DNA of 6,648 nucleotides. It comes from Thioalkalivibrio sp. (GTDB lineage Bacteria; Pseudomonadota; Gammaproteobacteria; Ectothiorhodospirales; Ectothiorhodospiraceae). The DNA lies in contig JAGTVE010000207.1 of NCBI GenBank assembly GCA_018224485.1, positions 1-6,648 of the forward strand, in the 5' to 3' direction. Both the position numbers and the translations under genes were made by a program. Shown here in pieces: positions 1 to 4,122 of the stretch. The notes under the pieces were generated by a model, which was not told the DNA's origin, did no database searches, and saw only the letters and a list, made by a program, of their open reading frames with translations. Position 1 is the first letter of the stretch. Each line of letters begins with the position of its first letter.

Positions 1-77
1 CCGAGGCCATCGAGTCCGTGCTCGGGTACATCGCCGAGCCCGAGCTGATCCACCGCGACAACATGGTGCTGATCTGA
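1..77 (+). CDS. proB: Glutamate 5-kinase, C-terminal end (partial)
   Basis: Only the last 24 complete codons and the TGA stop (75-77) lie in the window; the reading frame begins at base 3. The tail reads EAIESVLGYIAEPELIHRDN followed by MVLI. The 'LGY...EPELIHRDN' ending resembles the C-terminus of the PUA domain of ProB, the ATP-dependent kinase that phosphorylates glutamate in the first step of proline synthesis in the cytoplasm. Gene order supports this: in Pseudomonas and relatives, proB lies shortly upstream of rpsT, murJ, ribF and ileS. The catalytic domain is outside the window, so the call rests on a short match plus synteny. Confidence 0.72.
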   Translation, partial: EAIESVLGYIAEPELIHRDNMVLI

Positions 78-95
78 GCGGCGGCGAGCCGCCGC
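78..95. repeat. Perfect GC inverted repeat right after the proB stop
   Basis: GCGGCGGC (78-85) and GCCGCCGC (88-95) are exact reverse complements separated by GA. As RNA this gives a 7-bp all-GC stem (78-84 with 89-95) closed by a CGAG tetraloop. It starts at the base after the proB stop codon. No T-run follows, so on its own it is not a classical terminator; it may protect the proB mRNA 3' end or act together with the hairpin at 104-136. Confidence 0.5.
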
Positions 96-103
96 ACTCC
101 ATA

Positions 104-136
104 GAAAAGGCCCGCCGGGGTTTGGCGAGCCTTTTC
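104..136. terminator. Bidirectional Rho-independent terminator between proB and rpsT
   Basis: GAAAAGGC (104-111) pairs with GCCTTTTC (129-136). After one C/A mismatch (112/128), CGCC (113-116) pairs with GGCG (124-127), leaving a 7-base loop (117-123). The T-run 132-135 serves plus-strand transcripts from proB. The A-run 105-108 becomes a U-run in minus-strand transcripts leaving rpsT. The symmetry and the position between two convergent genes indicate one terminator used from both sides. The U-tracts are short (four bases) and part of the stem, so efficiency is uncertain. Confidence 0.75.
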
Positions 137-172
137 AGTTCGGGGCTGCGCGGTCGCCCGCGCGGGCAGGCC

Positions 173-442
173 TCAGGCCTGACCCATCTCCCGGATGCGG
201 GCGTTCAGGCGACTCTTGTGACGGGCGGCCTTGTTGCGGTGGATCAGGCCCTTGCCGGACGTCGAATCGATCACCGGCACCGCGTTGCGGTACGCCGCGG
301 TGGCGGCTTCCTGGTCGCCGGCGCGGATCGCCTTCAGCACCGTCTTCACCGAGGTGCGGAAGCGCGAGCGGAGCGCCATGTTGTGGGCGCGATTCTTGAC
401 GGCCTGTCGGGCGCGCTTGCGGGCTGATGCGATGTTCGCCAA
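173..442 (-). CDS. rpsT: 30S ribosomal protein S20
   Basis: The 89-residue product begins MANIASARKRARQ and contains GKGLIHRNKAARHKSRLN near residues 63-80, both hallmarks of S20; E. coli S20 is 87 residues. S20 is a small, very basic helical protein that binds 16S rRNA early in 30S subunit assembly. The start is TTG (complement of 440-442), chosen because the conserved ANIxSA N-terminus follows it directly and AAGAGGAA lies 7 bases upstream of it. An in-frame ATG at 559 would add 39 residues with no S20 similarity. E. coli rpsT also starts with UUG, and that weak start is involved in S20 repressing its own translation, so the same control is plausible here. The gene is transcribed alone, divergent from its right-hand neighbour and convergent with proB. 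Confidence 0.97.
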   Translation of the reverse strand: MANIASARKRARQAVKNRAHNMALRSRFRTSVKTVLKAIRAGDQEAATAAYRNAVPVIDSTSGKGLIHRNKAARHKSRLNARIREMGQA

Positions 443-448
443 GGCGGG

Positions 449-456
449 TTCCTCTT
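449..456 (-). promoter_or_regulatory. Ribosome binding site that fixes the rpsT TTG start
   Basis: On the minus strand AAGAGGAA (456 down to 449) sits 6-7 bases before the TTG at 442-440. It is a good Shine-Dalgarno match and compensates for the weak start codon. The upstream in-frame ATG at 559 lacks a comparable site. Confidence 0.75.
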
Positions 457-488
457 GAATACCATGTGAAGCGTCGGAAAGGGCGTGA

Positions 489-517
489 AAGCTACACGGA
501 AGCGGCCTATGCGTCAA
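489..517 (-). promoter_or_regulatory. Probable sigma-70 promoter of rpsT
   Basis: On the minus strand TTGACG (517-512, five of six matches to TTGACA) is followed after 17 bases by TAGCTT (494-489, three of six matches to TATAAT). Transcription would begin near 482, giving a leader of about 40 bases before the TTG start. The -35 box and spacing are good and the -10 box is poor, so this is a reasonable but unproven assignment. Confidence 0.5.
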
Positions 518-537
518 GCCTGTGTGGCTTGTGCGCC

Positions 538-570
538 CCCTCCCCGGCCCTCCCCGCAAGCGGGGGAGGG
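538..570. repeat. REP-like C/G-rich palindromic element
   Basis: CCCTCCCC (548-555) pairs exactly with GGGGAGGG (563-570) around a 7-base loop GCAAGCG. The left arm is preceded by a second copy of CCCTCCCCG (538-546, repeated at 548-556), so the right arm could pair with either copy. Palindromes of the form 'CCCTCCCCGCAAGCGGGGGAGGG' and close variants resemble dispersed REP-type elements common in intergenic regions of high-GC Proteobacteria. Whether it recurs in this genome cannot be seen from one window. It lies between two divergent promoters, where it could isolate the transcription units. Confidence 0.55.
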
Positions 571-625
571 AGCACTGATCGGTGCTGTGGCATGTGGCGC
601 GAATGCGCCGGGAGCACCCGGGACG

Positions 626-643
626 GAAACGGATTGAAACGGA
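626..643 (+). repeat. GAAACGGA direct repeat, one helical turn apart
   Basis: GAAACGGA occurs at 626-633 and again at 636-643, a 10-base period that would place both copies on the same face of the DNA. It overlaps the -35 part of the weak promoter candidate for the DsrE-like gene. It could be an operator half-site pair, but an 8-base repeat can arise by chance. Confidence 0.3.
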
Positions 644-662
644 AGGCTTGCGCGTCCCGTAT
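634..662 (+). promoter_or_regulatory. Weak promoter candidate for the DsrE-like gene, somewhat sigma-32-like
   Basis: TTGAAA (634-639) is followed by TCCCGTAT (655-662). This is loosely like the heat-shock pattern CTTGAAA...CCCCATNT, but the -10 half matches only in part. Read as sigma-70, TATCCT (660-665) would lie 20 bases from TTGAAA, which is too far. No better promoter is visible between the palindrome and the start codon. The leader would be about 75-80 bases and would contain the 675-713 hairpin. Confidence 0.22.
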
Positions 663-674
663 CCTAAGCAGGTC

Positions 675-713
675 GGGTGGGCCCTCGCAGGGACTGCGGC
701 TGTGGGCCCCTCC
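675..713 (+). other. Two-part stem-loop in the leader of the DsrE-like gene
   Basis: GGGCCC (679-684) pairs with GGGCCC (704-709). Inside it, CGCAG (686-690) pairs with CTGCG (694-698) around a GGA loop. The base can extend by 675-677 with 711-713, including one G-U pair, past a U/C mismatch. It ends 24 bases before the AGGAG ribosome binding site and has no U-tract after it, so it is not a plain terminator. It may stabilise the mRNA or influence initiation; no known riboswitch class is recognisable. Confidence 0.4.
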
Positions 714-747
714 GTTCCGAGCCGAATTCCACAGACAGGAGATCAAG

Positions 748-1272
748 ATGAACCGTACTGGCAATCCGGGCTTTTCCATGACCTCGTTCGGTACGCTGGC
801 GCTGATGGGCATGGCGCTGATCGCCGCACTGATGCTGGCGGCACCGAAGGCGGTCGGGGCGGCGGAGGCGCGTGTGGTCTACCACGCGGACTTCGCCGAT
901 CCGCGGCGCTTCTCGTCGATGCTGACGAGCATCAACAACATGGTGATGCACTACGACAACGAGTTCATGGACTACGACGTCCGCATCGTGTTCGTCGCCC
1001 ACGGAATCCGCTTCGTCACGGACGACGCGCTGACCGGCACGCCCTTCGAGGAAGACGATCGCCTCCGCGAGGAGCGTGAGACACTGCGCGGGCGCCTGCT
1101 CTCCCTGAACAATCTGCACAACGTGAGGCTGGAGCTGTGCGAGGTCACCCGGGAGGCGATCCGGCTGTCCGCGGACAAAGTCTACGATGCGGTGGAATTC
1201 GTCCCGTCCGGCGTGGTCCGCATCGCGGAACTGCAGAACGACGAGGACTTCGCCTACGTCAAGGTCGAATAG
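748..1272 (+). CDS. Predicted exported DsrE/DsrF-like protein
   Basis: The 174-residue product starts at ATG 748 with AGGAG six bases upstream; a later Met (residue 11) has no such site. Residues about 14-38 are a hydrophobic stretch ending AAPKAVGAAEA, typical of a Sec signal peptide cleaved near residue 38 or 41, so the mature protein of about 133 residues should be periplasmic. The mature part reads RVVYHADF, a block around INNMV (62-66), DVRIVFVAHG (77-86), one cysteine in LELCEVT (Cys131), then VPSGVVRIAELQ (152-163), matching the small DsrE/DsrF-like proteins of the COG1416 type. Cytoplasmic DsrE/TusD relatives carry sulfur on a cysteine; the role of the exported branch is unknown, and sulfur handling here is inference. 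Charged residues 99-115 may form an extra helix. Such a gene is not part of the usual rpsT-murJ neighbourhood. The fold assignment is fairly sure, the function is not. Confidence 0.8.
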   Translation: MNRTGNPGFSMTSFGTLALMGMALIAALMLAAPKAVGAAEARVVYHADFADPRRFSSMLTSINNMVMHYDNEFMDYDVRIVFVAHGIRFVTDDALTGTPFEEDDRLREERETLRGRLLSLNNLHNVRLELCEVTREAIRLSADKVYDAVEFVPSGVVRIAELQNDEDFAYVKVE

Positions 1273-1312
1273 CCGAAAGCCGCCTGCCGGCGTCCACTCC
1301 CCCCTGACATGC

Positions 1313-1331
1313 GGCCCGCCCTGCGCGGGCC
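1313..1331 (+). other. GC hairpin between the DsrE-like gene and murJ
   Basis: GGCCCGC (1313-1319) pairs perfectly with GCGGGCC (1325-1331) around a CCTGC loop, 40 bases after the DsrE-like stop codon. The following bases are C-rich with no T-run, so intrinsic termination would be poor. It may mark the transcript 3' end or act as an RNA-stabilising structure. It suggests that murJ is at least partly separated from the upstream gene. Confidence 0.4.
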
Positions 1332-1372
1332 CCACCTCCCCGGCGGCCGTCGGCTGCCGCGGCGAGTTGCGT

Positions 1373-1405
1373 TTGCTTCGCCAATCGCGCCCGGTACCCT
1401 ACACT
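1373..1405 (+). promoter_or_regulatory. Candidate promoter for murJ
   Basis: TTGCTT (1373-1378) is followed after 16 bases by TACCCT (1395-1400), with an overlapping TACACT (1400-1405, four of six matches to TATAAT) as the alternative -10 box. Transcription would start around 1407-1413, leaving a short leader before the GTG at 1434. Neither combination is strong, and TACACT lacks a good -35 box at the right spacing. Confidence 0.33.
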
Positions 1406-1433
1406 TTCCCGTTTCCCGGGATACAGGCCGGCC

Positions 1434-2996
1434 GTGAATCGCATCTTTCGCTCCACCGCCATCGTCAGCGGCATGACCCTGATCTCCAGGGTGCTCGGCT
1501 ATCTGCGCGACATGGTGCTGGCGGTGACCTTCGGCGCCAGTGCCAATACCGACGCCTTCTTCGTCGCGTTCCGGATCCCGAATTTCTTCCGCCGCCTGTT
1601 TGCCGAGGGGGCATTCTCCCAGGCCTTCGTGCCGATCTTCGCGGAGTACCGGGAGAGGCATGGACGCGTCGCGCTGCGCGATCTGCTGGATCACACCGCG
1701 GGCACGATGCTTGCTGTGCTGACGCTGGTGACCGTCCTCGGGGTCCTGGCCGCGCCATGGCTGATCTGGGTCTTCGCACCCGGGCTTGCGCAGGCCGGGG
1801 GGCGGCAGGAGCTCGCGGCGCAGATGCTGCGCATCACCTTTCCCTACCTTCTGTTCATCTCCCTGACGGCGATGGCGGCCGGGATCCTGAACAGCATCGG
1901 GCGCTTTGCGGTGCCGGCCTTCACGCCGGTGTTTCTGAATCTTGCCCTGATCGCGGCGGCACTGTGGGCTGCGCCGCTGTTTCCGGAGCCGATCGTGGCG
2001 CTGGCCTGGGGCGTGTTCGCGGCGGGGATCCTGCAGCTGGTCTTCCAGGTCCCGTTCCTGATGCGCGCGGGACTGCTGCCACGACCCCGCCTGCGCCGGG
2101 CGCATGCCGGAGTGCGCAGGATCGTGCACCTGATGCTTCCCGCGATCCTCGGGACCTCCGTGGTGCAGGTCAACCTGCTGGTCGATACCCTGATCGCATC
2201 CTTCCTGGTTGCGGGCTCGATCTCCTGGCTCTACTTCGGGGATCGCTTCGTCGAGTTGCCGCTGGCGCTGTTCGGGATCGCGATCGCTACCGTGATCCTG
2301 CCGCGACTGTCCGGGGAACACTCGCGTGCCGACCAGGCCGCCTTCGCCCGGACCCTGGACTGGGCCCTGCGCCTCTCGTTGCTGGTGGCCCTGCCGGCAG
2401 CCGCCGGCCTGATCGTGCTCGCGGTGCCGATCCTCGCGACGCTGATCCAGTACAACGCCTTCACCGAACATGACACCCGGATGGCCGCGATGGCGCTGGC
2501 GGCCTACGGCCTCGGGCTGCCCGCCTTCATCCTGATCAAGGTGCTGGCACCGGGTTTCTTCGCGCGTCAGGACACGAAGACGCCGGTGAAGATCGCGGTG
2601 ATCGCGATGCTTGCGAACATGGTCCTGAATCTGCTGTTCGTGCTGCCCTGGTACCTGTCCGGGGTGCCCGGGGCCCATGCCGGCCTGGCGCTCGCGACCT
2701 CGGCGTCGGCCTACCTCAATGCCGGCCTTCTTTACCGCGGCCTGCGACGGGAGGGGATCTACCAGCCAGGTCCGCGGCTGCCGCAGTTCCGGATCGGCCT
2801 GTGGTCGGCGCTGGCGGTGATGATCGCGCTGCTGGTGCTGCTGGCCCCGGAGTGGGGCCAGTGGTCGGAATGGGCGGCGGGGCAGCGCGCGCCCGCGTTG
2901 TTCGGACTGGTCGCCGTCGGTGCCGCGGCCTTCCTCGGAACGCTGTGGCTCGCCGGCCTGCGCCCGCGCCAGTTCCTGCTTCGCGATACACGCTGA
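1434..2996 (+). CDS. murJ: Lipid II flippase MurJ (MviN family)
   Basis: MurJ flips lipid-linked peptidoglycan precursor (lipid II) across the inner membrane. The 520-residue product aligns along its whole length with E. coli MurJ (511 residues). Landmarks are SRVLGYLRD (18-26), TDAFFVAFRIPN (39-50), FAEGAFSQAFVP (56-67), ITFPYLL (134-140), FGDRFVEL (268-275) and a region around KVLAPGFFARQDTKTPVKIA. Residues needed in E. coli are conserved: Arg19, Arg25, Asp40, Arg53 and Arg271 correspond to Arg18, Arg24, Asp39, Arg52 and Arg270. Many long hydrophobic segments fit the 14-helix MOP-superfamily fold, including two near the C-terminus (about 452-475 and 488-510). The GTG start is chosen because the conserved N-terminus MNRIFRSTAIVSGMT begins there; the ribosome binding site is weak (CAGG, 1424-1427). 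The gene appears intact. Confidence 0.97.
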   Translation: MNRIFRSTAIVSGMTLISRVLGYLRDMVLAVTFGASANTDAFFVAFRIPNFFRRLFAEGAFSQAFVPIFAEYRERHGRVALRDLLDHTAGTMLAVLTLVTVLGVLAAPWLIWVFAPGLAQAGGRQELAAQMLRITFPYLLFISLTAMAAGILNSIGRFAVPAFTPVFLNLALIAAALWAAPLFPEPIVALAWGVFAAGILQLVFQVPFLMRAGLLPRPRLRRAHAGVRRIVHLMLPAILGTSVVQVNLLVDTLIASFLVAGSISWLYFGDRFVELPLALFGIAIATVILPRLSGEHSRADQAAFARTLDWALRLSLLVALPAAAGLIVLAVPILATLIQYNAFTEHDTRMAAMALAAYGLGLPAFILIKVLAPGFFARQDTKTPVKIAVIAMLANMVLNLLFVLPWYLSGVPGAHAGLALATSASAYLNAGLLYRGLRREGIYQPGPRLPQFRIGLWSALAVMIALLVLLAPEWGQWSEWAAGQRAPALFGLVAVGAAAFLGTLWLAGLRPRQFLLRDTR

Positions 2997-3022
2997 CGCT
3001 GCCGACTGGCCTTAAGGCTGCT

Positions 3023-3036
3023 CCGGCAGGGGCCGG
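3023..3036 (+). terminator. Weak possible murJ terminator
   Basis: CCGGC (3023-3027) pairs with GCCGG (3032-3036) around AGGG and is followed by TTGCCGTT, 27 bases after the murJ stop. The palindrome GCCTTAAGGC (3009-3018) lies just upstream. The stem is only 5 bp and the T-run is interrupted, so read-through into ribF is likely even if this functions. Confidence 0.22.
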
Positions 3037-3123
3037 TTGCCGTTCCTGCGCCCGGGAGCCGGCGTTGTTCCGGGGATCCGCCCGCGGGACGCCCTGCCGG
3101 GTGTGGTCTTGGCGGACGCGGGG

Positions 3124-3129
3124 TATAAT
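3124..3129 (+). promoter_or_regulatory. TATAAT -10 box of the ribF-ileS promoter
   Basis: A perfect TATAAT sits 26 bases before the ribF ATG in an otherwise very GC-rich region. Transcription from it would begin near 3136, giving a leader of about 20 bases. At a spacing of 16-18 bases the -35 position reads roughly GGTGTGGT, a poor match, and no extended TGn is present. The nearest TTG-like element (TTGGCG, 3109-3114) is only 9 bases away. The box is convincing, but the promoter may be moderate or activator-assisted. Confidence 0.6.
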
Positions 3130-3155
3130 TCACGCTTTTGCGCGGACCTGACACC

Positions 3156-4103
3156 ATGCGGCTGTTGCGCGGCGTGGACCATCGCAAGCCGGTGTTTTCG
3201 GAGGCGGCGGTCACCATCGGGAATTTCGACGGCTTCCATCGCGGTCACCAGGCGGTGGTGGCGCGTCTGCTCGCGGCCGCCGCGGAGTTGCGCACGACCT
3301 CCGTGCTGATCACCTTCGAGCCCCTGCCGCTGGAGTTCTTTGCACCCCAGCGGGCGCCGGGGCGGTTGCAGCGGCTTCGCGATCGGATCGATTTCCTGCG
3401 CACCACGGGGCTGGACGCGGTCTGGCTGATGCGTTTCGGGAGGTCGCTGGCGAACATCTCCGCGGAGGACTTCGTGGAGGGTGTGCTGCACCGGAACCTT
3501 GGCGCGCGCCATGTGCTGGTGGGTGACGATTTCCGCTTCGGAAAGGGTCGCGGCGGCGATTATGCGCTGCTCGAGCGCATGGGCGCGGATCTCGGTTTCA
3601 GCGTCGCGTCGACCCCGACATTGTCCGACGCAGAGGGCAGGATCAGCAGCACCCGCGTCCGCGCGGCCGCGCAGGCCGGCGACTTCGACCGGGCAGAGCA
3701 CCTGCTCGGACGCCGCTACGGGATCTGCGGACGCGTCTCCCACGGCGACAAGCGGGGGCGACTGATCGGTTTTCCGACGGCCAACGTGCGGCTCGGTCCG
3801 CAGCCGATGGCCCTGCGCGGCGTCTTCGCGGGCTGGCTGTTCAGCCGGGATGGCGAGGTCTTTCCGTCCGTGACCAACATTGGCTGGCGTCCGACCGTCG
3901 CCGGCACCGAGCAGCGGCTCGAGGCCCACGTGCTGGACGCATCGCCACAGCTTTACGGCAAGCTGGTTCGGTTCGAACCGCTGGCCAGTATCCGCGGCGA
4001 ACAGCGCTTCGAATCCCTGGATGCGCTGAAGGCGCAGATCGCGCGCGACGTCGATGCGGCCCGGGCCGTGTTCGCCAATCCATCCCTGCAGCAGCCGGCC
4101 TGA
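3156..4103 (+). CDS. ribF: Bifunctional riboflavin kinase / FAD synthetase
   Basis: RibF phosphorylates riboflavin to FMN and then adenylylates FMN to FAD in the cytoplasm. The 315-residue product matches E. coli RibF (313) from end to end. The N-terminal nucleotidyltransferase domain shows IGNFDGFHRGH (21-31), VGDDFRFGKGR (122-132) and ISSTRVR (163-169). The C-terminal flavokinase domain shows GRLIGFPTANV (201-211), with the PTAN nucleotide/metal-binding motif, NIGWRPTV (241-248), and Glu256 in LEAHVLD at the position of the catalytic glutamate. ATG 3156 is preferred over an in-frame TTG at 3138 because the family begins M(K/R)L(I/L)RG, and because transcription from the TATAAT box would start almost on that TTG. 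The ribosome binding site is weak (CGGA, 3143-3146). ileS follows after 19 bases, so the two genes are probably co-transcribed. Confidence 0.97.
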   Translation: MRLLRGVDHRKPVFSEAAVTIGNFDGFHRGHQAVVARLLAAAAELRTTSVLITFEPLPLEFFAPQRAPGRLQRLRDRIDFLRTTGLDAVWLMRFGRSLANISAEDFVEGVLHRNLGARHVLVGDDFRFGKGRGGDYALLERMGADLGFSVASTPTLSDAEGRISSTRVRAAAQAGDFDRAEHLLGRRYGICGRVSHGDKRGRLIGFPTANVRLGPQPMALRGVFAGWLFSRDGEVFPSVTNIGWRPTVAGTEQRLEAHVLDASPQLYGKLVRFEPLASIRGEQRFESLDALKAQIARDVDAARAVFANPSLQQPA

Positions 4104-4122
4104 CCGGCGCACCGGAATCCCC

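Larger units (their letters stand above)
443..747. other. Divergent intergenic region between rpsT and the DsrE-like gene
   Basis: This 305-base stretch has no convincing gene. From left to right it holds the rpsT ribosome binding site and promoter (449-517, minus strand), a C/G-rich palindromic element (538-570), a GAAACGGA direct repeat with a weak promoter candidate (626-662), a stem-loop in the presumed leader (675-713), and AGGAG at 737-741 six bases before the ATG at 748. Open frames crossing it have no recognisable similarity and run into or out of the real genes, so I treat them as chance. Confidence 0.7.

Noticed and set aside
168..180. AGGCCTCAGGCCT repeat spanning the rpsT stop codon
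   Set aside because: Two adjacent 6-base palindromes within the last codons of rpsT are too short to support a separate element.
440..559. Extending rpsT upstream to the ATG at 559
   Set aside because: The added 39 residues are not part of S20 and would cover the promoter and Shine-Dalgarno site; the conserved N-terminus begins at the TTG.
427..747. Extending the DsrE-like gene upstream to the in-frame ATG at 427 (281 residues)
   Set aside because: The extra 107 residues would cover the rpsT start, its promoter, the palindrome and the leader hairpin, and show no family similarity; ATG 748 has AGGAG at ideal spacing and begins a signal peptide.
1254..2678. A 474-codon open frame on the minus strand opposite murJ
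   Set aside because: It is a low-complexity antisense shadow rich in Gln, Arg, His, Asp and Gly, with no start signal; murJ on the other strand is certain.
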